From: Chloroflexota bacterium
GTDB lineage: Bacteria > Chloroflexota > Anaerolineae > UBA4142
Reading direction: 5' to 3'
NCBI GenBank assembly: GCA_016208315.1
Contig: JACQYF010000100.1
Location: 1 to 44,563, forward strand
Length of the DNA stretch: 44,563 bases
Shown: piece after piece, positions 9,901 through 17,164 of the stretch
Layout of the letters: each line of letters starts with the position of its first letter
Numbering within the stretch: position 1 is the first letter of the stretch
Position numbers and translations under genes: made by a program
Notes under the pieces: generated by a model
What the model saw: the letters and a program-made list of their open reading frames with translations, nothing else
Told to the model about the DNA's origin: nothing
Databases searched by the model: none

Positions 9901-12900
9901 AGTTGTTTTGGCTTGGACGATTTCCTGCACCAGATGCAACACTTGAGCATACAAGTCGCGCACGGTGTCAGGCACGTCTTGGGTAGGGGCGGGGTCGCCC
10001 CGCCCTTCGAGTGCCCACAGATAGACCACGCCACGCAAATTGGAAATTGGAAGCCTGTCCTGAGCGGAGCCGAAGGATTGGAAGTTGGAGATTGGAGGTT
10101 GGGGACTAATGACGACACAATGTTCCCCCTTCTCCTCCAACCGCGCCGCCAACCCAGCCCCAATCCCTCCGCTGTCAGCCAGAATCAGCCAGCTGCCGCG
10201 TTCCTTTGCGAAACCAGATTCACTTGCGCGCTTGGCTGGTTGCCACTCGACTCGATACAACCAATCCGTTCGCACGCGATTTCCCAGCAACGCCCGCCGA
10301 CTGGCCGACCAGAGCGACAAGCCCGCTATTTGCGCCACACGCTTGCCACTCTCGTCGAACAAATCAAAATCAATTCGCCGCGCGACTTGACTGGCTGGAC
10401 TCACAACTTGCGCGTGACACCACAAACTTGTAGGTGACTTGAGACTTCCGAAGTCTCCGAGACTTCGGAAGTCTGAAATCCCAGTCGGCAGATACACTTC
10501 TCCTGGCTCGTTAGGGACGCTCTGCGTACTCCCGCCCACTTGCAAGCAAGCGTCTAGTAATGCCGGATGTAGTTTGTAATCACCGGCTTCCGCGACCAAC
10601 TCCTCGGACAAGCGAATATGTCCCAGCGCCTCGCCGTTGCCGAGGAAAAGTCTTTCGAGTCCTTGGAAAGCGGGACCATAGTCAATGCCTTCTTCGCGCG
10701 ACTGTTCGTAACGGTTTGCGACATCCATTGGCTTTTGACAGCGGGCACGCAGATCCGCCAGAGAGACTTCCAAAGTCTGCGAGACTTTGGAAGTCTTGGG
10801 CACGATGTTCCCAGAGGCGTGGAGGGTCCAAGTGGAATCCTCCCCACGACTAAAAACTTCCCACCCATATCCCGTATCCGTCGGCGTCAGAATCATCTGC
10901 ACCGTCGTTTCGCGAGCGTCATCCTCTGGCACGCCGAGTGTCATCGCCTGCTGAATCGAAACATTCTCAACGGCAAATCCGGAATTCTTGAAAACAAGAT
11001 TCCCCACCGCCAACGCCGTCTCCAAATAAGCCGTCATCGGCAGAATCGCTTGTTCGAACACGCGATGGTCTGCCAGATACGTCTGCAACCTGGGACTGAT
11101 CGTGGACTCGAACTGAATCTCGCCGTGTTTGAACGCGGCGGAATGAACCTGGCGCTGAAGCAACGGATGCAACACCTGGCTTTTCGATGATACCGATTGT
11201 CGTGTTCGATTCTCATCGAATTCGACCCAGTAGCGTTTCCGTTGAAATGGATAAGTTGGCACTACCACCTTGTGCCGCACGTAATCGCGATCAAAGCCCG
11301 ACCAGTCCACCGACGCGCCGCGCACGTACAACGCCGCGAGACTCGCAAGCATTTGCTGCCAATCCTCGCCTTTGCGGCGCAAACTCGGCAACCACGCTTT
11401 TTCGTTCGCATTCGCCAGACACTGTTGCCCCAGCACCACCAACGTCGGCTGAGGACCGATCTCGACGAACGCCGCGACGCCCAACGCCGCGAGCGTTTCC
11501 ATTCCCGCCGCAAACCTAACTGGCTCGCGCAGATGCCGCCGCCAGTATTCGGGTGTCGTGAGAATATCACTAGCCACTTGACCCGTCAGGTTCGATGCAA
11601 CCTTGAGGCGCGGCGCGTGCCGAGTCACACTTTTCACCACCGCTTCAAACCCGTCCAGCACGGGGTCCATCAACGGCGAATGAGAAGCCACAAAAATCTT
11701 GAGCGCGCGCGTCTCGATGTCCGCCGCGTTCAACGCGACCATCGCCGCTTGAACCGCTTGACGTTTGCCGGATATGACGACGTTGCGTGGCGCATTGATG
11801 ACCGCGACCGAGACATCCGCCGCGAACGGCTCAAGCACCTTTTGAACTCGCGCTTCGTCCGCCAACGCGGCAACCATCTGTCCTTCGACCGACCGCGTTT
11901 GAATCATGCGCCCGCGTTCCGCGATGAGTCGTAAGCCGTCTTCCAAACTGAACACGCCTGCGACGCACGCCGCCGCGTATTCGCCCATACTGTGACCGAT
12001 CACCACGTCTGGCTCGACGCCCCACGACCGCCACAACTCGGCGAGCGCATACTCGATCGCAAAGAGCGCGGGTTGGGCATAGGTCGCGTCATCCAACCAA
12101 CGCTCGGACTGCTCTTTGTTTTCGCCGTAGAGAATCTCCTGTAGGGGCGGGGTCTCCCCGCCCTTGTCCAATGGGCGGGATGACCCCGCCCCTACGTCCA
12201 CCCACGCGCGCAGAATTTCGTCGCACCGATCTATCGTCTTGCGAAAACCCGGTTGCGTCTCGTATAGCTGCCGCGCCATCCCCGCATACTGCGACCCTTG
12301 CCCCGCGAACAAAAACGCCACTTTGGGACGATTGCGCGAAATCTTGCCCGCGCTCCAGCGTTCCGATTCATGCCCGCTCGCAAATGCCGTCAACTGCTGA
12401 CGCAATTGTTCGTGCGATTCGGTGACCAACGCCAGGCGATTTTGAAAATGCACGCGCCCGGTATTCGCCGTGAAGCAAATGTCCGCTAACGAGTCTTGCG
12501 GAGGCGATGCAAGAAACGCTTCGTAACGCTTTGCCAGGTCTCGCAGCGCGCCCGATCCTTCGTTCCTCAGGATGACATTACCTTCCTGGCTGTCGCTTCT
12601 AGCCGATAGGACGAGAAGATGGTAGGGACGTTCAACGGTTCCCTGTAGGGGCAATCCCTTGTGGTTGCCCCAATCGGGTGGCGCCTCTTCGACAATGACG
12701 TGGACGTTGGTGCCTGTCATTCCAAACGCGCTAACGCCCGCCAAGCGAGTCGCATCGCTATCGCCACGCGCGCGCCAAGGGGTGAGTTCAGTCGGCACAA
12801 CCAAGGGCAGCGATTGCCAGGGAATGTGAGGATTGAGTTGAGTCAAGTGAAGTGTGGGCGGAATCTCGCGATGTTGCAGAGACAACACGGTCTTCATCAA

Positions 12901-14058
12901 CGCCGCGACGCCCGCCGTCGCCGAGGTATGCCCAATATTCGTTTTGACCGACCCCAGCGCCAACGGCGTCGTCCGATTTTGAGCCAGCACATTCGCCAGC
13001 GCCATCACCTCGATTGGATCGCCCAATGGAGTTCCCGTACCGTGCGTTTCCACATATTGAATCTGGTCGCCGGTCACGCTGGCATTTTTCAGCGCTTGGC
13101 GCAGCATCGCTTCCTGCGCCAAACCATTCGGCGCGGTGATACCATTGCTCGCGCCGTCGTGATTGACCGCCGAACCCCGAATCAGCGCGAGAATACGGTC
13201 GCCGTCTTCAAGCGCATCCGCAAGGCGTTTCAGAACGACCACACCACAACCTTCGCCAAGCCCAAAACCATCGGCTTGCGCGTCAAAGGTTTTGCAGCGA
13301 CCATCGGGCGACAAGGCGTGCGTGCGGCACAATCCGATGATGGTGTGCGGCGCCAGGATCAAATACACACCACCCGCCAGTGCCAGGTTACATTCCCGGT
13401 TTCGCAACGATTGGCAGGCGAGATGTGTAGCCAGCAGTGATGAAGAGCAAGCCGTGTCCACTTGCATCGTCGGTCCCTGCAAGCCCAATGTAAAAGCCAG
13501 ACGCCCCGCGATAATTCCGCGCAAACTACTCAAAAAACGGTACGGCTCGATTTGGTCCGGGGCATCGGCATACATTCGCAGCGCGGAGTAATCGTCCAAA
13601 AATGCGCCAATGAAAACGCCCGTCCGGCTCTCGCGCAATCGCTCCGCCGCGACTCCGGCATATTCCAACGCTTCCCAAGCCACTTCCAATAGCAACCGCT
13701 GTTGTGGATCAATGCTCGCCGCTTCCAAGGGCGTGATGCCAAAGAACCGTGGGTCGAATTGCTCGATCCCCTCCACGAAACTGCCGGCGCGCGCATAGAT
13801 CTTGCCTGCCGCGTCCGGGTTGGGGTCGTAGTACGCGTTGACATCCCAGCGCGAGTTCGGAATATCGCCCGCCGCATCTACGCCATTACGCAGCAACTCC
13901 CAGAACAACTCCGGTGTATCCGCGCCGCCGGGAAAACGACAGCCCATGCCGATAATGGCGATGGGTTCGCTGGACGCGCGCTCGACCGCCTCCAGCCGCC
14001 CGCGCAGGTCTTGGATCGTTCTCAGCGCGTTTTCCATCAGTGCGCGATTATCACTCAT
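6988..14058 (-). CDS. Type I PKS with terminal condensation domain: KS-AT-DH-KR-ACP-C
   Basis: The 2356-residue protein starts with a short helical docking segment. KS (~30-460) has DTACSSS, HGTGT and NIGH. AT (~578-870) has GHSMGEYAAA near 687 and VASHSPLM near 790; this specificity motif is nearer YASH (methylmalonyl) than HAFH (malonyl), so the extender is uncertain. DH (~960-1240) has LADHRVFEQAILP, with Glu in place of the usual Gly, and LHPALLDA. KR (~1525-1740) has TGGLGGLG, the B-type LDD motif and GQANYAAANAF. ACP Ser is in EVGMTSLMAIQL near 1819. A condensation domain (~1890-2330) has HHIILDVAS. No ER, TE or adenylation domain is present. At least eleven repeat insertions are read through in frame. 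ATG 14058 overlaps the ligase stop (ATGA). Confidence 0.95.
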   Translation of the reverse strand: MSDNRALMENALRTIQDLRGRLEAVERASSEPIAIIGMGCRFPGGADTPELFWELLRNGVDAAGDIPNSRWDVNAYYDPNPDAAGKIYARAGSFVEGIEQFDPRFFGITPLEAASIDPQQRLLLEVAWEALEYAGVAAERLRESRTGVFIGAFLDDYSALRMYADAPDQIEPYRFLSSLRGIIAGRLAFTLGLQGPTMQVDTACSSSLLATHLACQSLRNRECNLALAGGVYLILAPHTIIGLCRTHALSPDGRCKTFDAQADGFGLGEGCGVVVLKRLADALEDGDRILALIRGSAVNHDGASNGITAPNGLAQEAMLRQALKNASVTGDQIQYVETHGTGTPLGDPIEVMALANVLAQNRTTPLALGSVKTNIGHTSATAGVAALMKTVLSLQHREIPPTLHLTQLNPHIPWQSLPLVVPTELTPWRARGDSDATRLAGVSAFGMTGTNVHVIVEEAPPDWGNHKGLPLQGTVERPYHLLVLSARSDSQEGNVILRNEGSGALRDLAKRYEAFLASPPQDSLADICFTANTGRVHFQNRLALVTESHEQLRQQLTAFASGHESERWSAGKISRNRPKVAFLFAGQGSQYAGMARQLYETQPGFRKTIDRCDEILRAWVDVGAGSSRPLDKGGETPPLQEILYGENKEQSERWLDDATYAQPALFAIEYALAELWRSWGVEPDVVIGHSMGEYAAACVAGVFSLEDGLRLIAERGRMIQTRSVEGQMVAALADEARVQKVLEPFAADVSVAVINAPRNVVISGKRQAVQAAMVALNAADIETRALKIFVASHSPLMDPVLDGFEAVVKSVTRHAPRLKVASNLTGQVASDILTTPEYWRRHLREPVRFAAGMETLAALGVAAFVEIGPQPTLVVLGQQCLANANEKAWLPSLRRKGEDWQQMLASLAALYVRGASVDWSGFDRDYVRHKVVVPTYPFQRKRYWVEFDENRTRQSVSSKSQVLHPLLQRQVHSAAFKHGEIQFESTISPRLQTYLADHRVFEQAILPMTAYLETALAVGNLVFKNSGFAVENVSIQQAMTLGVPEDDARETTVQMILTPTDTGYGWEVFSRGEDSTWTLHASGNIVPKTSKVSQTLEVSLADLRARCQKPMDVANRYEQSREEGIDYGPAFQGLERLFLGNGEALGHIRLSEELVAEAGDYKLHPALLDACLQVGGSTQSVPNEPGEVYLPTGISDFRSLGDFGSLKSPTSLWCHAQVVSPASQVARRIDFDLFDESGKRVAQIAGLSLWSASRRALLGNRVRTDWLYRVEWQPAKRASESGFAKERGSWLILADSGGIGAGLAARLEEKGEHCVVISPQPPISNFQSFGSAQDRLPISNLRGVVYLWALEGRGDPAPTQDVPDTVRDLYAQVLHLVQEIVQAKTTPRLWLVTQGAVADGSHALQLAQAPLWGLGRTIPWEHPELQCTCVDLDETAQPPVSFRAEREISNPQARDFSSQSFDSASLRSGPLLETLAPHASAGVTQSLFEELWFADHENQVALRHGERHVARLVRHQQTVKKPLPINAESCYLITGGLGGLGLQVAKWLVEQGARYLTLTGRSGATGRVAQQAITELEQAGAKVRVVRADVSKLENVVRMLAESQTLAPLRGIIHAAGVLDDGILLHQTVERFEKVMAPKLQGSWYLHTLTENLPLDFFACFSSVASLLGNGGQANYAAANAFVDALAHQRRALGLPGLTINWGAWAEVGLAAEMARRAEVESLSPQEGVELLGELMQGAEPQVGVMPITWSQYQRQLAGRTIPLFSEMLRQVEPKKTVSSLKQRLATAPTSERYDLLKSHIQADMSEVVGMIPADSQRFAEVGMTSLMAIQLANRLSGRLGVSLPSTCALEFPTLELLTNRVAELVFNGHTSPALAVELRPVSRDNAPRIPLSLPQQQAWQRLPSHPDLRSRNLAFYYRLSGKLDVAVLRASLDEMIRRHEILRTSIGQAQGAALTMVDDTPVQVIAPALAVDLSLIDLQNLPERDQSAEVEQWMKEDTQRPFDFSTAPLWRVTLMQLGEESFVLGLVVHHIILDVASVEIFLKELGLLYNALLAGKPSPLPALPVQYADFAYWQQQSLTPEVLDARRDYWKKWLAEEPRPLKLAIDRQISRSARNDITVQVGSEWCQFSPDLTQKLATLSQQSGTTLFVTVLASFATLLSRCGGGEEIVIGVPFAGRNHQSLESLIGLFATGTFPLCIDLRGHPSFAELLGRIKRTHLAALANGDVSPEPLVRTLQPERDLRLNPLCRVMLNWFAEKPGENLNLTGLVATPLSIEGAIGRDLVLNLWEEKTILSEVEGSGIALRGVWRYRKDLFEPEAITRMADDLRRVSETIVANPEQPVDALPLFAEMSVMEN
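7160..7190. repeat. TCCTTCG...CTCAGGA repeat in the condensation domain
   Basis: A GATCCTTCGACTTCGCTCAGGATC copy of the TCCTGAGC-type repeat is translated as ILSEVEGSG within the C-terminal condensation domain. The frame is kept. Confidence 0.7.
8192..8220. repeat. GTAGGGGCAGCGCCTTGTGC-type repeat in the condensation domain
   Basis: The 26-base core differs at one base from an intergenic copy at 37502-37528. Here it is translated as IGQAQGAAL in the N-terminal part of the condensation domain. The intergenic copies show that the sequence is a dispersed repeat and not a conserved protein motif. Confidence 0.85.
9605..9755. repeat. Composite of three repeat types inserted in frame between DH and KR
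   Basis: About 150 bases hold, side by side, the 30-bp element (9611-9640), a TCCTGAGC-type repeat (about 9650-9685) and a pair of inverted AGAAATCTC/GAGATTTCT blocks ending in a 28-bp sequence (9713-9740) identical to 14686-14713 in the ligase gene. Together they encode about 48 residues, including SFRAEREIS and TLAPHASAGVTQS, with no stop. They lie in the poorly conserved region before the KR Rossmann motif. Confidence 0.85.
9983..10080. repeat. Two repeat insertions (GTAGGGGC type and TCCTGAGC type) in the DH-KR region
   Basis: A GTAGGGGCGGGG hairpin at 9983-10005 is translated as GRGDPAPT. A TTGGAAATTGG / TCCTGAGCGGAGCCGAAGGA block at about 10040-10112 is translated as PPISNFQSFGSAQDRLPIS. 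Both keep the megasynthase frame. Confidence 0.75.
10442..10474. repeat. Perfect AGACTTCCGAAGTCTC palindrome in frame
   Basis: Arms 10442-10457 and 10459-10474 are exact inverted repeats around one central base. They are translated as part of FRSLGDFGSLKS in the C-terminal half of the DH domain. Confidence 0.85.
10764..10796. repeat. Perfect AGACTTCCAAAGTCT palindrome in frame
   Basis: Arms 10764-10778 and 10782-10796 are exact inverted repeats with a 3-base centre. They are translated as part of PKTSKVSQTLEVSL between the two lobes of the DH domain. Confidence 0.85.
12141..12195. repeat. Double GTAGGGGCGGGG hairpin repeat in the AT domain
   Basis: GTAGGGGCGGGG at 12141 faces CCCCGCCCCTAC ending at 12195, with further internal pairing. 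It encodes GAGSSRPLDKGGETPPLQ inside the AT domain between the GQGSQ and GHSMG motifs. Confidence 0.8.
12555..12671. repeat. Two repeat insertions in the KS-AT linker
   Basis: The block 12555-12583 (GATCCTTCGTTCCTCAGGAT) encodes NVILRNEGSG. The block 12645-12671 (GTAGGGGCAATCCC...TTGCCCC) encodes NHKGLPLQG. Both lie in the linker after the KS domain, where extra residues should be tolerated. Confidence 0.75.
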
Positions 14059-16175
14059 TGGGTCTTGCTCCTCGCTAGATCAATTTCAGTCGTAAGCAAT
14101 TTTGCCAATTCGTCATCCGAAAGCGCGCCCAAATCGGTTTTCTCTGTCCGCTTTGGCACATTTGGCACATTTGGCAGGTTTGGCAGGTTTGGCACATTTG
14201 GCATGTTTGACCCATTTTCCAAATGCCGCGTCAGCGCGTCAATCGTCGGAAAACTAAAAGTGAGGAGCGGCGATACGGACCGCCCCGACCAACGACTCAG
14301 ATCGAGCGCCATAGTCACCGCCATCAGCGAAGTGAAACCGTAATCCACAAAGGGTCGGCCGGTTTCGATGGTCTCTGGATCGAGCGAAAGTTTTTTGGAC
14401 AGCCAGGCGACGATCCAATCTTGCAGTGCCTCGGTGGACGGCGGAGCAGATTGAACCGCCGAATCGCTCGGTAGTAAACTAGCCAAGAACTGTTCGCGCA
14501 ACATTGCTTTGAGTACCTCGCCGTTATGATTCTTCGGCAATGAATCTACAAACTCGATCCCTTTCGGCACTTTGAAATCCGCCAAACGCGGTTGGCAAGA
14601 AGCGATGATTTCCTCGGCGTGACTACTCAGTCTGTCATTTCGAGGAGGCGATTTTTGCAGACGAGAAATCTCGTTTTCGCAGTCCGAGATTTCTCGCTCC
14701 GCTCGAAATGACAAATTGAGGACAATACTGGCTTGAACCTGCTCGCCCATCACTTGATCCGGGATGCCATACACCGCCGCCTCTGCGACCGACGGATGTT
14801 GGCGGAGAACTCGTTCCACTTCGGCCGCGTAAACTTTTTGCCCGCCGACGTTGATCATATCTTTGAGATAGCCCTCAAAGTAAAAATAGCCGTCGGCGTC
14901 CGCGCGGCCCAGGTCGCCGGTGTGGAACCAACCGTCTGTGATCGCCTCACGCGTCTCCGCCGGACGGTTCCAATATCCCAGCATCACATTCGGTCCGCGC
15001 ACGACGATCTCGCCAACCTGCCCTGCTGTCACCTGCCGTCCTTGCCCGTCAACGAGTTGCATCTCAACGCCTTCAACCGGTTCGCCGATTGATCCCGGCG
15101 CGTATTTAAGAAAATGATTGAATGAGACCAACGAGGCTTCAGTCATACCATAGTGATCGCTGATGACCACGCCGAATTTGTCGTGCCACTTGTTGGCAAT
15201 GTCCAACGGCAGCGGCGCAGCGGCTGAATCGTAAAACCGCACCGAGCGCATTTGCTCGACCGATGCCTTGTCGAACAGGATGGTGTAAATCGTCGGCACG
15301 CCGAAGAAGGCGGTGACGCGATGCTCGACGATGGATTGGAGTATCGCGGCGCTGCCATAATCGCGGTGCAAGACGAGCGTCGCGCCGGCGTCGAAACACG
15401 GCAGGAACACGGCGTTTTGCCCCAGGTTGTAGAACGCGGGCAGGAAAAGCAGAATGTTGTCGCTCGGGCTCAGGCGAAACGTGTAGGTGCAGACGCGCAC
15501 ATTGGAAACCACATTGTCGTGCGATAGAGTCGCGCCTTTGGGAAATCCCGCTGTCGCCGTCGTATAGAGAATGACCGCCGGATCGTGGGGCGCCATATCA
15601 ACCGCCCGCGCGACGGGTGAAGCATTTGCCGTCATTTCGCCTAGTCTGTCATTGCGAGCGGTTTGTGCGAAGCAATCCCCAACGTTCGTTCGTAGTGCAG
15701 CACGCAGCGGAGTTTGCGGAGTGCTGCCGTCAGTGCCGCTAGAACGCGACTCCGCAGACTGCGCTCCGTCGCTCACTTCAAACGCGTGTCTGTCCTCCGC
15801 GATTATGATGTGCTTCAGGCGCGGCAGATTTTCCGCCGGCACATTTCCGCGCAGTGCGTCAGTCGTCACTAACGCGGTCGCGCCGCTATCGTCGAGAATG
15901 AATCGCGTTTCGTCCGATTTGTATGCCGAGTTGACGCACACCGCGATCCCGCCGCTCTTTTGAATGCCGAAATACGCGCTCACAAACGCAGGAATGTTTG
16001 GCAGAAATAGAGCGACCCGGTCCCCGCGCGAGATTCCCAGCGCGGACAAACCATTCGCCACGCGGTTGGACCTCTCGTCCAGTTCGCGATAGGTGAACGA
16101 TTTCCCTTCAAAGATCAGCGCTGGCTTGTCCGGGAAAAGTCGCCGACTGCGTTCTAGAATTTGGGCGATATTCAT
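14055..16175 (-). CDS. Acyl-AMP ligase with C-terminal acyl carrier domain
   Basis: I place the start at ATG 16175 (MNIAQILERSRRLFPDKPAL) after an AAGG-type ribosome site. An earlier in-frame ATG at 16256 lies across a perfect palindrome and inside the preceding gene. The 706-residue protein has ANL-family motifs: YTTATAGFPKG near 203 (a variant of YTSGTTGxPKG), YGMTE near 341, FHTGDLG near 417 and the C-terminal Lys region PKNHNGEVLKAML near 555. An ACP follows, with Ser in DYGFTSLMAV near 616. It probably activates a fatty or aryl acid and loads it as the starter for the PKS, as FAAL-type loading enzymes do. Two repeat insertions (14634-14720, 15640-15790) and an NVPN linker are read through. 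Confidence 0.9.
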   Translation of the reverse strand: MNIAQILERSRRLFPDKPALIFEGKSFTYRELDERSNRVANGLSALGISRGDRVALFLPNIPAFVSAYFGIQKSGGIAVCVNSAYKSDETRFILDDSGATALVTTDALRGNVPAENLPRLKHIIIAEDRHAFEVSDGAQSAESRSSGTDGSTPQTPLRAALRTNVGDCFAQTARNDRLGEMTANASPVARAVDMAPHDPAVILYTTATAGFPKGATLSHDNVVSNVRVCTYTFRLSPSDNILLFLPAFYNLGQNAVFLPCFDAGATLVLHRDYGSAAILQSIVEHRVTAFFGVPTIYTILFDKASVEQMRSVRFYDSAAAPLPLDIANKWHDKFGVVISDHYGMTEASLVSFNHFLKYAPGSIGEPVEGVEMQLVDGQGRQVTAGQVGEIVVRGPNVMLGYWNRPAETREAITDGWFHTGDLGRADADGYFYFEGYLKDMINVGGQKVYAAEVERVLRQHPSVAEAAVYGIPDQVMGEQVQASIVLNLSFRAEREISDCENEISRLQKSPPRNDRLSSHAEEIIASCQPRLADFKVPKGIEFVDSLPKNHNGEVLKAMLREQFLASLLPSDSAVQSAPPSTEALQDWIVAWLSKKLSLDPETIETGRPFVDYGFTSLMAVTMALDLSRWSGRSVSPLLTFSFPTIDALTRHLENGSNMPNVPNLPNLPNVPNVPKRTEKTDLGALSDDELAKLLTTEIDLARSKTQ
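14157..14222. repeat. Tandem GGCACATTT units encoding an Asn-Val-Pro linker
   Basis: Nine-base units of the GGCACATTT / GGCAGGTTT type repeat about six times and encode NMPNVPNLPNLPNVPNVP after the carrier domain. The same kind of unit at about 325-370 encodes NVPNAPNMPNVPNV before the ATPase of the left-edge exporter. Confidence 0.85.
14634..14720. repeat. GAGATTTCTCGCTCCGCTCG inverted repeat in frame in the ligase
   Basis: An inverted pair of TGTCATTTCGA...TCGAAATGACA ends encloses AGAAATCTC blocks. The 28 bases 14686-14713 are identical to 9713-9740 in the megasynthase, and both are read as SFRAEREIS. A relative lies in the intergenic region at 21087-21177. Confidence 0.85.
15640..15790. 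repeat. Repeat insertions adding about 45 residues to the ligase
   Basis: The coding strand here reads a Ser/Thr-rich stretch (SAESRSSGTDGSTPQTPLRA, then FAQTARNDRLGEM) between the HIIIAED segment and the DPAVILYTT motif. ANL enzymes normally have a short loop there. The bases contain CATTGCGAGCGGTTTG and GCAGTCTGCGGAGT-type repeat words. Confidence 0.65.
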
Positions 16176-16187
16176 ACCGCTACCTTG

Positions 16188-16235
16188 TGGCATCTTTGTA
16201 GAGACGTTGCATGCAACGTCTCTACAAAGATGCCA
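16188..16235. repeat. Perfect 48-bp palindrome between PPTase and ligase genes
   Basis: The bases are exactly self-complementary around 16211/16212 (half site ends GTAGAGACGTTGCA). It supplies the last four codons and the TAG stop of the PPTase and ends 13 bases before the ligase start. It can form a long hairpin in mRNA. I recall similar GTAGAGACGTTGCATGCAAC words as dispersed repeats in cyanobacterial genomes. No U-run follows, so an intrinsic terminator is unlikely. Confidence 0.9.
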
Positions 16236-16977
16236 ACCATTCCCACTGCCGCACACAGACGTTTATGCCTTGACTTGGCGCTGCTACGGCAGCGACATAG
16301 CCCTCTGCGGGCGAGATTGCCGCAAGCGACCAGCGGGCAACCTCGTTTGGATCGAGCCGATTATCGAGCAGCGCCGCCGGCTCTCCGGGCTTGAGCGATA
16401 CGTCGAAGGCGTCGAGCCGCATCGCTAGCCCGTCGCCGCGCGCCTTGACGTATGCTTCCTTGCGCGTCCAGCCGTTGAAGAATCCCAAAAGTCGCTGGTC
16501 TGGCTCCAGCGCGAACAACGCCGCCTGTTCGGCAGGCGAAAATGTCATCCTGGCGAGTTGCTCGATCTCCGCCACGGGTTGGAGACGCTCGACATCTACG
16601 CCGACTTGCGCGCGCGACACGGCGCATAGGACGAGATCGTGCGAGTGCGCCAGATTGAACTCGATGTCTCCAGAATCTGCGAGCCGCGGCTTGCCGTGGG
16701 AGAGGTATTGAAACGTGATGTCCTGCGCGCGCCGACAAACGTACCGTGCGAGAACGTGACGCAGCATCCCCCGCGCCAGAATGAACCGCTGCTGGTCTCG
16801 CGCGAAATGAAACCGCGCTGCCCGCTCGCGCTCGTCGAGTGACAGCACCTCAGTGGCGAGAATATCGCCGGCCGGTTCGGACGCGTCCAGCCAGCCCCAC
16901 CAGAGATGGACATCGCCGAGACCTGTGCGGTCTTCGGAGACCTCACAGGTCTCACCTCTAGACCTGCGGCGGTCCAA
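16222..16977 (-). CDS. 4'-phosphopantetheinyl transferase (Sfp type)
   Basis: This enzyme moves phosphopantetheine from CoA to the Ser of carrier domains. The 251-residue frame shows HGKPRL, the magnesium-binding VGVDVE near 126 and WTRKEAYVKARGDGL near 166-180, all typical of Sfp-type enzymes. Its obvious clients are the carrier domains of the adjacent ligase and megasynthase. The first ~20 residues include a palindromic repeat (16918-16953, read GETCEVSEDRTG) and the ATG overlaps the 68-residue peptide gene, so the true start may lie further in, near VHLWWGWL. The last residues come from the 48-bp palindrome. Confidence 0.9.
   Translation of the reverse strand: MDRRRSRGETCEVSEDRTGLGDVHLWWGWLDASEPAGDILATEVLSLDERERAARFHFARDQQRFILARGMLRHVLARYVCRRAQDITFQYLSHGKPRLADSGDIEFNLAHSHDLVLCAVSRAQVGVDVERLQPVAEIEQLARMTFSPAEQAALFALEPDQRLLGFFNGWTRKEAYVKARGDGLAMRLDAFDVSLKPGEPAALLDNRLDPNEVARWSLAAISPAEGYVAAVAAPSQGINVCVRQWEWLASL
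16918..16953. repeat. GAGACCTGTG palindrome at the PPTase N-terminus
   Basis: GAGACCTGTGCGGTCT faces GAGACCTCACAGGTCTC with a short TCG centre. It lies in frame between the start codon and the first conserved PPTase segment. Confidence 0.75.
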
Positions 16978-17164
16978 AGGGCCACCACATCAACGTGCCG
17001 ATTGTTTCTTGGACGCTGGGATTGTGCAGCACGCCTTGCGCTTGCTGCGCGAGCCCTTGCGCGGCGGAGCCAACCGCGCTTGCGACGTTCGTAAGCGCAG
17101 ACTGTGCGCCTTGCATCGCCTGGTCCAACGTGGCTCCGACTTGCAGATGAGTTTGCACTTTCAT
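16958..17164 (-). CDS. Small helical protein, 68 residues, function unknown
   Basis: The ATG overlaps the stop of the upstream gene (ATGA at 17161-17164) and the frame ends at 16958 inside the PPTase 5' end, so the gene is embedded in the operon. The protein is rich in Ala, Gln and Ser in a helical pattern (VGATLDQAMQGAQSALTNVA, then AQGLAQQAQGVL) and ends with an aromatic tail, MWWPFGPPQV. No Cys and no Gly-Gly site are visible. It could be a small structural partner of the upstream coil protein or an exported peptide. Neither is supported by recognised homology. Confidence 0.6.
   Translation of the reverse strand: MKVQTHLQVGATLDQAMQGAQSALTNVASAVGSAAQGLAQQAQGVLHNPSVQETIGTLMWWPFGPPQV

Noticed and set aside
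6988..14058. Frameshifts in the megasynthase at the odd low-homology stretches
   Set aside because: The frame is continuous for 2356 codons. The odd stretches coincide with repeat sequences whose copies are found elsewhere.
14055..16256. Ligase start at 16256
   Set aside because: The extra N-terminus reads through the 48-bp palindrome and overlaps the PPTase end. Homology begins at MNIAQILERS (16175).
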